DNA of 64,000 nucleotides. It comes from Anabaena sp. WA102 (lineage in GTDB: Bacteria; Cyanobacteriota; Cyanobacteriia; Cyanobacteriales; Nostocaceae). Below are positions 36,696 through 45,088 of this stretch, one piece after another. Position 1 is the first letter of the stretch. Every line of letters starts with the position of its first letter. Made by a program: the position numbers and the translations under genes. The stretch is from positions 1-64,000 of the forward strand of contig NZ_CP011456.1 in the NCBI RefSeq assembly GCF_001277295.1. The letters are read 5' to 3'. The notes under the pieces were generated by a model. It was not told the DNA's origin. It saw only the letters and a program-made list of their open reading frames with translations, and did not search any database.

Positions 36696-36714
36696 GGGCG
36701 CAGGCCCTGCGCCC
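36696..36714. repeat. Dispersed palindrome GGGCGCAG-n3-CTGCGCCC, copy 3
   Basis: Same 8-bp stem as at 2142 and 7819 with loop GCC, here in the opposite orientation (followed by CTACCTCCT). Confidence 0.85.
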
Positions 36715-36767
36715 CTACCTCCTATCCCTAAGTAGGGTTTGCTGATAGCGTAGCGTTAGCCATACTC

Positions 36768-36864
36768 CTAGTACACTGTGGCGTAAGTGAATGAACTATT
36801 CTAAATCCTCCAAAAGCCTATACTGTCTTCATTTTGACTTTTGACTTCCGCCTTGCGGTACTAG
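36768..36864. mobile_element. MITE-like element family 1, copy B
   Basis: A 97-bp element is bounded by CTAGTAC and GTACTAG, with the interior AAAAGCCTATACTGTC and TTTTGACTTTTGAC shared with the copy at 18568-18671. It lies directly downstream of the wzc-like gene. Confidence 0.78.
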
Positions 36865-36900
36865 CACTCACAGACAACTTTTTCAGCAAACCCTAATTAG

Positions 36901-39087
36901 TTAAATTTTTACAGATTCCTGAGACTCTACATTGATTGTTTGTAAATAGTCTTCTTTTTGGAAGTAGTAATAGCTATGGGGTTCATTTTTCACAATTAGA
37001 CCATTAACTACCTGTCCTAAGACATTTTGACCAGATTTTGCCAATAGTTCTTTAGCAAAAGTCGCATTCACAGAATCAACTACACCAGGACGCACTACCA
37101 ATAAAACACCATCAGCCATTTGTCCTAAAGTAACAGCATCAGCAGCCACATTTAAAGCTGGTGTATCAACAATGACAAAATCATACTTGTCAGAGAAGTT
37201 AGCCATTAAAGTTGCCATGCGTTGTGAGTCGAGAAGAGATGCTGGACTGGGAGGAACTATACCAGAAGTCAAAATATCTAAATTAGGCATGACTTTTTTA
37301 ATTATCGCAGTAATTTCTTCCTGTTTGAAAATTAAATTACTTAAACCTTGATTATTTATTACGTCCCAAATTTTATGCTGAACTGGACGGTGCAAATCTC
37401 CATCTATTAATAAAACTTGTTTATCCATTTGTGCCATTGCTGTAGCTAAATTAGCTGCTACTGTTGATTTACCTTCCTTGGGTACAGAACTGGTGACAAT
37501 AATAACTTTTAGCTCTTTATCAGCACTGATAAAATTAAGATTTGCCCTCAACATTCGGTAAGCTTCACTAATAGAAGAACGAGGAAAATCTCGAATTATA
37601 ATTCTTTGACTATAGCATTCATCTGGTTCATTATTTTTAGAGGTTCTTTTCCACTTAGTAGCGGTAGGGATAACTCCTAACAAGGTTAATTCTAGTAATT
37701 TTTTGGCTTCATCAATAGTCTTAATAGATTTATCTTTCATTTCTAGGATGTATATAGTCATAAGAGCTGCCAGTATACTCAGTAATGCTGAACTGAGATA
37801 GGAAATTATGACAGAAGAAATAGGTTCATCAGGAACTTGAGCTTCGGATATTCTAGTTGCATTACCTAAGTTTTGATTTTCAGCTATCCTACTTTCTTGG
37901 AGTTTCTGAAGTAATAAGGAATAGGTAGATTGTCCTACTTGAAGTTTACGTTCTAATTGACGCTGTTGTTCTTCTAATTTAGGTAACGTATTCAATCTTT
38001 GTTTATAGGTAGATTGTAATTTTAATAAGGAATTAGCTTGATTGGCTAAACCTAGACGGTTGGATTCTAATTCTACGAGTTTACTAGAGAGTTGTTGCTG
38101 TAAAGCACTCAATTGTAAATTATCTTCTGCTTGTAGTTTATTTTTACCTATGGACTGATTTATCCTTTTGTCAATAACCTTGTTTAGAGAAGCAATTTTA
38201 TCCTGTAAATCTATGATTTGTGGATGATTTTCCTGTAAAATTGTTTGTCTGTTTGCTAGTTGTGATTGTAGTTGTTGGATTTCTCTAAGAATATCTTGAA
38301 TTCCAGAGATTTGGCTAATAGAAGTCATTGTTAATGCTTGTTTTGGGTTCATTCCCAATTGCTGAATGACTACTTGATACTGTGACTTAACATTAGCTAA
38401 TTGAGATTGAGTATCGTTGATCCTTAATTGTAAATTACCAATAACTCGTACTGCTTCAGTAGCTTCTTCTTGTAAGGAAATAATTTTGTTTTTTTCTTTA
38501 AAATCTGCTAATTCAGATTCGGCTTGACGGACTACTAATTCGGCTTTGGGTAATTGTTTTTCTATGAATTTACGTCCTGCGCTTGCTTCGGCTCGCCGTG
38601 AAGACAGATTTTGCTCTAAATAAACTTTAATTATTTCATTTACAACTTGGGCGGCAATTTTGGGATTAGTATCTTTGTAGCTAATTTGGATAACATTAGT
38701 GCCTTTAACTTCTTTGACAACAAGATTTTTGAGAAATAGCTTAGGTTTTAGGGTAAAACCTTGACTATCTTTGAGATTTAGTCGTTTAATAGTTGTTTCT
38801 ATAATAGGGTAAGAAGTTATTACTTCTACTTCTGTGCTGAGGGGGTTATTTTGTTCCATTAAAGGATCTAATTTGCCTATTTCTGCACCTAATCCTGTGA
38901 TAGATGAGGCTATATTGCTTCTTTGAAACCGCAATTTACCTTCTGCAAAATAAATAGGTTTTTTCAAAGATGCAGCCAATTGTGCTATGATAAAAACGGA
39001 AATAGTAATTAATAAAGTGGCAAGCCAACGACGTTTGAGAATTGTCCAATATTTTTGCGGTGATATAGAAGATTCTTGTAGTTCCAT
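36901..39087 (-). CDS. Wzc-like polysaccharide co-polymerase with BY-kinase domain
   Basis: This 728-residue inner-membrane protein controls chain length and export of exopolysaccharide. An N-terminal Wzz domain follows a first membrane segment (about 21-39), a coiled coil occupies about 150-410, and a second membrane segment lies near 420-445. The C-terminal bacterial tyrosine kinase domain has Walker A PKEGKSTVAANL (about 535), Walker A' LLIDGDLHRP (about 556) and a Tyr-rich tail (SYYYFQKEDY, about 709-718) for autophosphorylation. It is the last gene of the minus-strand polysaccharide locus, 28 bp after the aminotransferase gene. Confidence 0.93.
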   Translation of the reverse strand: MELQESSISPQKYWTILKRRWLATLLITISVFIIAQLAASLKKPIYFAEGKLRFQRSNIASSITGLGAEIGKLDPLMEQNNPLSTEVEVITSYPIIETTIKRLNLKDSQGFTLKPKLFLKNLVVKEVKGTNVIQISYKDTNPKIAAQVVNEIIKVYLEQNLSSRRAEASAGRKFIEKQLPKAELVVRQAESELADFKEKNKIISLQEEATEAVRVIGNLQLRINDTQSQLANVKSQYQVVIQQLGMNPKQALTMTSISQISGIQDILREIQQLQSQLANRQTILQENHPQIIDLQDKIASLNKVIDKRINQSIGKNKLQAEDNLQLSALQQQLSSKLVELESNRLGLANQANSLLKLQSTYKQRLNTLPKLEEQQRQLERKLQVGQSTYSLLLQKLQESRIAENQNLGNATRISEAQVPDEPISSVIISYLSSALLSILAALMTIYILEMKDKSIKTIDEAKKLLELTLLGVIPTATKWKRTSKNNEPDECYSQRIIIRDFPRSSISEAYRMLRANLNFISADKELKVIIVTSSVPKEGKSTVAANLATAMAQMDKQVLLIDGDLHRPVQHKIWDVINNQGLSNLIFKQEEITAIIKKVMPNLDILTSGIVPPSPASLLDSQRMATLMANFSDKYDFVIVDTPALNVAADAVTLGQMADGVLLVVRPGVVDSVNATFAKELLAKSGQNVLGQVVNGLIVKNEPHSYYYFQKEDYLQTINVESQESVKI

Positions 39088-39115
39088 AATAAATTAACTT
39101 TTTTATGTATGTTTT

Positions 39116-40246
39116 TCAAGTTGTGGAGTGAATGGTTTTAATGGCATTAATTACTCTTGCTAAATCTTCGTCCGTTAAATTAGAACCAGAAGGCAAACAA
39201 AGACCATGTAAAAATAAATTTTCGGCGACTTTACCACCAATACATTCATATTCAGAAAACACGGGTTGCAGGTGTAATGGTTTCCATACAGAACGAGCTT
39301 CAATTTGTTGTTTAGTAAGTTGGATGCGAATGTATTCTCGATCTGCACCAAAAGCTTCTGGGGTGATTGTTAAAGCCGTTAACCAGCGAGTAGAATAGCC
39401 AAAATTAGCTTCGGGCATAAATTCTATTCCTGGTAGATTTCCCAAAGTAGATTGGTAAATTTCAAAGTTGCGCCGTCTAGCGACTACCCTTTCATTTAAA
39501 ACTTGTAATTGACCTCGACCAATACCTGCTAGAACGTTACTAAGACGATAGTTATATCCTATTTCTGAATGTTGATAATGGGGGGCAGGATCGCGGGCTT
39601 GAGTTGCTAAAAATTTGGCTTTGGCAATTAGTTGATCGTCATCAGAAACTAGCATTCCTCCACCGGATGTAGTGATAATTTTATTACCATTGAAGGAGTA
39701 AATACCAAACCGCCCAAATGTACCGGGAGAAAGCCCTTTGTAGGTAGCACCTAAAGCTTCGGCGGCATCTTCAATTAGAGGAATATCATATTGATTGCAA
39801 GCTTTGAGAATAGGTTCAATATCTGCACTTTGACCATACAAATGTACAACTATAACTGCTTTGGGTAATTTACCAAAGTAGGCGCGTTTTTGTAAAGCCT
39901 CTTGCAACAAGTCTGGGTTCATATTCCAGGAAATGCGATCGCTATCAATAAATACTGGTTTTGCGCCTAAATAAGTAATCGGATTAGCGGTGGCTGCAAA
40001 GGTTAAGGTGGAGCAAAAAACCTCATCTCCTCTGGTGACTCCAACTAATTGCAAAGCTAAATGTAAAGCCGCAGTTCCCGAACTTACAGCAGCAGCATGA
40101 CTAGCGCCAGTTATTTGACAAAATTCCTGTTCAAAAGCATCAACATGGGGACCAATAGGGGCAATCCAATTGGTAGCAAATGCTTCTTTGACGAATTCTA
40201 ATTCTTGGTTTCCGATATGGGGAGTGGAGAGGAGAATTGGCTTCAT
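39116..40246 (-). CDS. DegT/DnrJ/EryC1/StrS-family PLP aminotransferase
   Basis: This 376-residue enzyme transfers an amino group, usually from glutamate, to a keto-sugar nucleotide. It opens with STPHIGNQELEFVKEAF, has a substrate loop SSGTAALHLAL, DAAEALGATYKG, and the PLP lysine in SFNGNKIITTSGGG (about residue 185). It resembles PglE/PseC-like sugar aminotransferases. It lies 13 bp after the ATP-grasp gene and before wzc. Because it neighbours a decarboxylase and an ATP-grasp ligase, an amino donor for a non-sugar intermediate is also possible. Confidence 0.9.
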   Translation of the reverse strand: MKPILLSTPHIGNQELEFVKEAFATNWIAPIGPHVDAFEQEFCQITGASHAAAVSSGTAALHLALQLVGVTRGDEVFCSTLTFAATANPITYLGAKPVFIDSDRISWNMNPDLLQEALQKRAYFGKLPKAVIVVHLYGQSADIEPILKACNQYDIPLIEDAAEALGATYKGLSPGTFGRFGIYSFNGNKIITTSGGGMLVSDDDQLIAKAKFLATQARDPAPHYQHSEIGYNYRLSNVLAGIGRGQLQVLNERVVARRRNFEIYQSTLGNLPGIEFMPEANFGYSTRWLTALTITPEAFGADREYIRIQLTKQQIEARSVWKPLHLQPVFSEYECIGGKVAENLFLHGLCLPSGSNLTDEDLARVINAIKTIHSTT

Positions 40247-40259
40247 GGTTTTTTATTCT

Positions 40260-41288
40260 TTATCGTTTAAAAGTGATCAGGCGATCGCATTTGGCACTTA
40301 TTATATTAGTTTGAACCTTCAGCCATTTGTCATTTGGCATTTCCCCATTAGCCCAAGCAATCAAAGCTGCGGGAATATTTGCTCCGGCTACATGAGAAAA
40401 TGGATATCCACCACCAAAACGCGGGTTCATTTCTAATACGTAGTTCCCCTTTTTTCCGACAATTACATCACAATCTAAGTTGCCAATATGACCTAGTTTT
40501 TGTCCAATTTTCTCACCTATTTTTTCAAGTTCCTGATTTTCCACTGTGATAGCCCGGTCTGTTTCTCCGGCTCGCATGGTTAGCTTACGCTTCACAAAAG
40601 TGGTAATGTAGGAAGTTTCTAAATTACTAATGATATCAAGACCATGCTCTTGTCCAATTAGCTTTTCTTGAATTAAGATACATTTTTCAAAATCAGTAGA
40701 GCTTACCGTCGCTAAAAATGACTTTTGAATAGCTTTTTTCACAAATCGGTAGGCTAATTCTAATTCTTCATAATCTTCAGGATATTCAATACCAATTGAT
40801 GCACTTCCCCACCGAGGCTTAATAACTACAGGAAAATCTATTTCTCCTCGCTCAATAGCTGCTTTTGCTTCTGCAAGAGAAAGATAAGTTTTTGGAGTCG
40901 GTATACCGATTGTTTCTAAGAATTGAAAAGTTAACCACTTGTCAAAACAAACATTAATAATTTCCGGTGAAGAGACAACTGGGATAGTTCCTATTTTAAG
41001 AAATTGATCACGTTGTTTTGCTAAATATGGTAGTTCCAAATCATTGAGAGGAATTAGTAACTTGACTTTTTTATTCTGACAGATATCCAGCAGCTTATCA
41101 AAGTAATCACTATCATTTACAGATGGTAATAAAAAACTTTCATCTGCTTCCTTTAATGCTGGGGCCTCTAGACTAGCATCACCAGCAAATACCAATCCTC
41201 TATTTTCTAAAGCTGCTTGAAAGAATTTTAAAAGGTAATTTCTTCTTCCTGCACAGGTCAACATAACGTTCATATTTTTGTCACTCAT
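40260..41288 (-). CDS. ATP-grasp ligase
   Basis: This 342-residue protein has an N-terminal Rossmann-like preATP-grasp domain (NVMLTCAGRRNYLLKFF) and an ATP-grasp domain with FPVVIKPRWGSASIG (about 151-165) and EMNPRFGGGYPFSH (about 297), the latter being the metal-binding Glu/Asn motif. It resembles carbamoyl-phosphate synthase large-subunit-like and PylC-like ligases that join a carboxylate to an amine or thiol through an acyl phosphate. Its start overlaps the decarboxylase stop by 4 bp (ATGA), so the two are translationally coupled. The substrate is unknown; an amino acid to ACP ligation is one hypothesis. Confidence 0.85.
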   Translation of the reverse strand: MSDKNMNVMLTCAGRRNYLLKFFQAALENRGLVFAGDASLEAPALKEADESFLLPSVNDSDYFDKLLDICQNKKVKLLIPLNDLELPYLAKQRDQFLKIGTIPVVSSPEIINVCFDKWLTFQFLETIGIPTPKTYLSLAEAKAAIERGEIDFPVVIKPRWGSASIGIEYPEDYEELELAYRFVKKAIQKSFLATVSSTDFEKCILIQEKLIGQEHGLDIISNLETSYITTFVKRKLTMRAGETDRAITVENQELEKIGEKIGQKLGHIGNLDCDVIVGKKGNYVLEMNPRFGGGYPFSHVAGANIPAALIAWANGEMPNDKWLKVQTNIISAKCDRLITFKR

Positions 41289-42526
41289 ATTACATAAGTA
41301 GAAAACACATCTTGAGAAGTTTCTTGCCGTCTGACTAATGTATAATTCTTAAGGGTGGAATCATAGCTAATAATCGGAGGATTTGGGCGAATAAAAGGTG
41401 GTTTAAATACCACTGTATATGCACCTAAATTATCAAAAACTGCATAATCACCAATCCCAATTTCATGGGGATAATCTGGATATAAACAATCATGTTCCAT
41501 ACAAGTATAGCCAACTAAATCTACTGGAATACTTAGTTTCTTGGTTTGAGAATTTTCCGCATCACCGTAAACTTGTAGTGATAATTTTTTATCAGTTAAA
41601 GTTGGTTTAACATTGTGAATACTGCCAACCACAAGAGCAATCTGGCGTGATTTTATTGTTTTAATTCCCACCACCTTAGCGACAAATTTGAGAACATCTG
41701 CAACAATAACTACACCTGGTTCAATAATTAATTCTGGTTTAGGATTATCAGAAAATCTACTGCTTAATTGCGGGGCAATTGCCTCTGCATATTCCTGATA
41801 AGTGGGAATATAACAGTCAAATTGTTCCTTTAAATCATCGTTCATTCTGCCAAAGAAACCACCACCAACATCAATAAATTGAGGTGGTTTATCTGGGAAA
41901 TAATCATCGCTGAGTTCGATAATTTTCTGCGTGCGTAACTTATAGGATTCTAAACTTCTTGTTGACGTAGAAATGTGACAATGTAATCCCAAGACTGAGC
42001 AATTATTTAATTCTCGGAATGTTTTAAAAACATTATCTAGTGCGCCTCCTTCCACATCAAATCCAAAGCGAGATATCCTCCCAGCACCCACATCAAAATT
42101 ACATCTTAAACCGACTGCAATTTTTTGTTCTGGTAATCTTCGTGCTAATGCTGCAACTATTTCTACTTCTTCCAAACAGTCCAAGTTAACAATAGAACCA
42201 GCGAGAATTGCATTTTCCAGGTCTTCTGGAGACTTTAGCGGACCATTGAAGATAATTCTAGTTGGAGAGACACCAATACGCAAAGCTAGATCATACTCCA
42301 TTTGAGAAACAACTTCCGCATAGCCGCCCAAAGAATCTACGGTTTGACACAACTTGGGAATGTAGTTAGTTTTATAAGAATAGCCTAAGTTGGTATGGGG
42401 ATAAATCGAGCGAAAACCATGCAGGAACTCTTGATAATTGCGTTTGAATTTATCTAAATCAAGGATAAAAAAAGCATCACCAAATTCTTGCTCTAAATTC
42501 TGAAGTGTTTTCCAAGAAAGTTGCAT
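41285..42526 (-). CDS. PLP-dependent decarboxylase (Orn/DAP/Arg group IV, BtrK-like)
   Basis: This 413-residue alanine-racemase-fold enzyme decarboxylates an amino acid. The PLP lysine is K52 in YSYKTNY; the phosphate-binding glycines are in IDVGGGFFG, and the catalytic Cys segment is CMEHDCL in GYTCMEHDCLYPD. The usual EPGR motif reads EPGV, and the HIGS-type motif reads HISTSTRS, so it is not a standard diaminopimelate decarboxylase. It resembles BtrK-like decarboxylases that act on carrier-bound substrates. It is coupled to the ATP-grasp gene. A MITE pair (42555-42790) lies just upstream. Confidence 0.85.
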   Translation of the reverse strand: MQLSWKTLQNLEQEFGDAFFILDLDKFKRNYQEFLHGFRSIYPHTNLGYSYKTNYIPKLCQTVDSLGGYAEVVSQMEYDLALRIGVSPTRIIFNGPLKSPEDLENAILAGSIVNLDCLEEVEIVAALARRLPEQKIAVGLRCNFDVGAGRISRFGFDVEGGALDNVFKTFRELNNCSVLGLHCHISTSTRSLESYKLRTQKIIELSDDYFPDKPPQFIDVGGGFFGRMNDDLKEQFDCYIPTYQEYAEAIAPQLSSRFSDNPKPELIIEPGVVIVADVLKFVAKVVGIKTIKSRQIALVVGSIHNVKPTLTDKKLSLQVYGDAENSQTKKLSIPVDLVGYTCMEHDCLYPDYPHEIGIGDYAVFDNLGAYTVVFKPPFIRPNPPIISYDSTLKNYTLVRRQETSQDVFSTYVI

Positions 42527-42554
42527 TTTTAGTTCCTCAATTCAGTATGGATTG

Positions 42555-42648
42555 CTAGTACACAACGGCCTAAATAAATCAACCATTCTCAATCTCTCAA
42601 AAGCTTACGACCTATTCATTTTGACTTTTGACTTCACGGCAGTACTAG
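42555..42648. mobile_element. MITE-like element family 1, copy C
   Basis: A 94-bp element has CTAGTAC / GTACTAG ends and the shared TTTTGACTTTTGAC interior, somewhat more diverged than copies A and B. It lies in the gap between the PglD-type and decarboxylase genes. Confidence 0.78.
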
Positions 42649-42666
42649 TCTTCACTCAATTAAAAG

Positions 42667-42790
42667 TAAGTAGGTTGACGTTGAAAATTGTCGTTATAGC
42701 AAGGCAAGAGGCAAGAGGCAATAGTAAAGAAGTTTTCAGCGATTTTACGTTTCTTTACACAGTTTGGTTTTATTGTGTTCACCTACTTAG
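42667..42790. mobile_element. MITE-like element family 2, copy B (inverted)
   Basis: The element has TAAGTAGGT at 42667-42675 and ACCTACTTAG at 42781-42790 and is the reverse complement of the copy at 36451-36561 over most of its length. It contains a GCAAGAGGCAAGAGGC heptamer insertion. Its terminal repeat overlaps the stop codon of the acyltransferase gene (42783-42785). Confidence 0.78.
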
Positions 42791-43403
42791 CTTCTTTAAT
42801 TAATCGAGCAGGCACACCTGCTACTGTACTTTTTGGCATAACATCCTTCATTGCTACCGATCCTGCACTCACAGTAGCCCAAGCTCCAATCTGAACTCCT
42901 GGAAATACAGTGCTTCCCAAAGCTAGAAAAGCTCCCTCATGGGCTGTTACACCGCCAGCAAGGTGGGAGAACGCCAGATGTGCATAATCTCCTACGCAGC
43001 AGTCGTGATCAACGCTGGTTTTAGTATTAATAATTACGTGCGATCCAATTCTTGAATAGGGCTGGACTATTGCACCAGCACAAACTACTGTACCTGCACC
43101 TAATAAAACTTCAGGATGAACCCAAGCATAGGGATGAATCACTGTTATCCAATTAAGATGAAGTTTTTCTACTAAACGCTTCCGGGTCTCATTTTGACCA
43201 ATACCAATGATTGCATGAGAGAAGTTGCCAGATGTCAGCTCACTGACTGGACCAATAACTGGAATACCAAAAATATTCGTTCCTCTCTTTTGCAGATTAT
43301 CATCGTAAAAACCTACTACTTGGTGGCCTGCTGCCATGAGCGTACTTGCTACTACTTTGGCATGACCTCCTGCTCCAATTACAGCTATTCTTTCTTTATT
43401 CAT
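42783..43403 (-). CDS. PglD/NeuD-family sugar acyltransferase
   Basis: This 206-residue protein has an N-terminal Rossmann-like PglD domain (RIAVIGAGGHAKVVASTL) and a left-handed beta-helix C-terminal domain with hexapeptide repeats (AGTVVCAGAIVQPYSRIG, INTKTSVDHDCCVGD). H153 region (VDHDCC) holds the catalytic His of the family. It should transfer an acyl group, from acyl-CoA or acyl-ACP, to a sugar amine. It lies 12 bp after the KAS III gene, so an ACP-bound acyl donor made by its neighbours is plausible. The stop codon is within the terminal repeat of a MITE-like element. Confidence 0.87.
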   Translation of the reverse strand: MNKERIAVIGAGGHAKVVASTLMAAGHQVVGFYDDNLQKRGTNIFGIPVIGPVSELTSGNFSHAIIGIGQNETRKRLVEKLHLNWITVIHPYAWVHPEVLLGAGTVVCAGAIVQPYSRIGSHVIINTKTSVDHDCCVGDYAHLAFSHLAGGVTAHEGAFLALGSTVFPGVQIGAWATVSAGSVAMKDVMPKSTVAGVPARLIKEAK

Positions 43404-43415
43404 AACATCGTGAAA

Positions 43416-44468
43416 TTATAGTGAAGTGACAATTAAATCTTCTACTTCGATAATTATGCTACTAAGAGACAAGCCAGTCCCAAACCCAGTCAGACATAGC
43501 CGACCACTAATTTTATTAATTCCTTGATTTAAGGCATAGCGACTAATAGCAATTGGTATGGAGGCACAACTTGTATTACCTATCCCTTCTACAAATATGG
43601 GAACTTTTTCTGCACTAATCTTTAATTTTGTGCGGATAGAATCAACCATGAATTTATTAGCTTGGTGAAATATAAATAAATCAATATCGTCACTGCTTAA
43701 ATTGCAACTTCTCAGCGCAAAATTGACGATATCTGGCACTTCTTGAATTGAAAATGAAAAAACAGCAGCACCATCCATAGCAAGGTTATTCTCGCTTCTG
43801 TAGATTCCATTTTTTCTTAAATTAGTAATGTTTGTTTCCTCGGTATTTGGCTTTCTCATGCCACCAGCAGGGACAATTAACTTATCATAATCATCAGCAA
43901 TAGTTCGCCAGCAAGCTGTTAGCCCTCTGCCTTTTTGATCAAATTCTAAAACACACGCAGCCGCACCATCACCAAATAACAATCGCTCAGTTTTATCTTT
44001 GGGATTTACCAATCTTGTAAGTGTATCTCCAACAACCAACAATCCGCATTTCATATCACCATTATTAATTAATCTTCCCAGTACAATTAGACCATGTGTA
44101 AAGCCCGCACATCCAGCATTTATATCTAGTGTAAAAATGCTTGCTTTTAATCCTAATTTATGACATAAGAGGAATGAATTACCAGGAATCAAATAATCTG
44201 GAGTCTGGGTAACACATACAATACAGTCTATATCTTCTTTCTTAAGATATGTATTTTTAAGAAGATTTTCGACGGCTTGGTACATCAGATCAAAAGCTGT
44301 TATATCGTCTTCGGCAACTCTTCTACTGTAAATGCCAATTCTTTGACTGAGACGCTCTATTTCTTCATAATCTAACACATCAGATAATTCATAATTAAAT
44401 TCAGTTTTTTCAGGTAAAGCAATTGCTATACTTCGCATACTAATGTTGGAAATCATCACTTGTTGCAT
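43416..44468 (-). CDS. 3-oxoacyl-ACP synthase III (FabH/KAS III)-like
   Basis: This 350-residue thiolase-fold protein has the KAS III triad: Cys120 in DINAGCAGFTHG, His about 268 in FIFHQANKF and Asn about 296 in GNTSCASIP. These catalyse carbon-carbon or acyl-transfer chemistry on ACP or CoA thioesters. It is far from the essential fatty-acid genes and directly downstream of a free ACP gene (34 bp), which points to a dedicated short-chain acyl building pathway in this locus. It may instead act as an acyltransferase, as some KAS III do. Confidence 0.88.
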   Translation of the reverse strand: MQQVMISNISMRSIAIALPEKTEFNYELSDVLDYEEIERLSQRIGIYSRRVAEDDITAFDLMYQAVENLLKNTYLKKEDIDCIVCVTQTPDYLIPGNSFLLCHKLGLKASIFTLDINAGCAGFTHGLIVLGRLINNGDMKCGLLVVGDTLTRLVNPKDKTERLLFGDGAAACVLEFDQKGRGLTACWRTIADDYDKLIVPAGGMRKPNTEETNITNLRKNGIYRSENNLAMDGAAVFSFSIQEVPDIVNFALRSCNLSSDDIDLFIFHQANKFMVDSIRTKLKISAEKVPIFVEGIGNTSCASIPIAISRYALNQGINKISGRLCLTGFGTGLSLSSIIIEVEDLIVTSL

Positions 44469-44502
44469 AGTATTTTCCTAAATTGAGAACAGATATTTCT
44501 GT

Positions 44503-44748
44503 TTAAATTCTTACTTTATCATTTACGCAAATAAGATTAATCAAATCTTTAATTGTTTTACTCTCGACTATAGAATTCACAGGAATAGCCCGATCAGCAT
44601 AACTATCAATGATTGATATTATAGATAATATAGCCAGTGAGTCCCACACATCTCCTAAGTTTTCTAGCACTGTTTCTTCCGTAAGATTTGCACTGCTGAT
44701 TTCCATGGCTTCGCCTAAAATTTCCAATATTTCTTGGTGATCTATCAT
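44503..44748 (-). CDS. Acyl carrier protein
   Basis: This 81-residue acidic protein has the ACP four-helix pattern and the phosphopantetheine Ser37 in DVWDSLAILSII (DSL motif). It lacks the extended acidic sequence of the housekeeping AcpP. It lies between the NRPS-like gene and the KAS III gene on the same strand and may carry the substrate for the KAS III, decarboxylase and ATP-grasp enzymes of this locus. Confidence 0.85.
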   Translation of the reverse strand: MIDHQEILEILGEAMEISSANLTEETVLENLGDVWDSLAILSIISIIDSYADRAIPVNSIVESKTIKDLINLICVNDKVRI

Positions 44749-45088
44749 CTTTTATCCCATAAAGTTGTATTGTTGTAATACTCTGAACAGTAAATTATTA
44801 TTCGCATCTATTAATTACCAATTTCTAAATAATATACTCTAAATTTCGTGGAATAATCTTGTCATCCTGGCATTATCTTTATCAATAAATTACTGAATAA
44901 AAATACAGGGGTTAAATTAATCCGTAATTTATAATTAAGTTTTGCAACGGAGATTTAGACCTCGACACGAAACTTGCTGCCTTGAGAGGCAGGGGAATTA
45001 AACCCCCAAACTTTGTTAATTACACAATGTCATTGCGATTGCTTCATGCTAATATGGCTACGAAATAACTGGAAATATTTTTGTCCAA
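44749..45088. other. Spacer between the NRPS-like and ACP genes
   Basis: This 340-bp gap contains two hairpins near 44980-45005 (GCCTTGAGAGGC and GGGGAATTAAACCCC) and, at 45016-45096, two words that also occur at 12162-12183 and 12466-12489. No gene was seen. The hairpins could be an IS200/IS605-type end or a terminator for the NRPS-like gene; neither is shown. Confidence 0.45.

Larger units (their letters stand above)
36308..36900. other. Spacer between the giant gene and wzc, with stacked repeats
   Basis: The 593-bp spacer carries a family 2 MITE-like element (36451-36561), a GGGCGCAG palindrome (36696-36714), an inverted GATAGCGTAGCGTTAGCCATA word (36744-36764) and a family 1 MITE-like element (36768-36864). 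The promoter of the giant gene should lie at 36308-36450. No gene was seen. Confidence 0.65.

Noticed and set aside
44980..45005. Right end of an IS200/IS605 element
   Set aside because: Two small hairpins look suggestive, but no tnpA or tnpB sequence is present and I cannot confirm the end.
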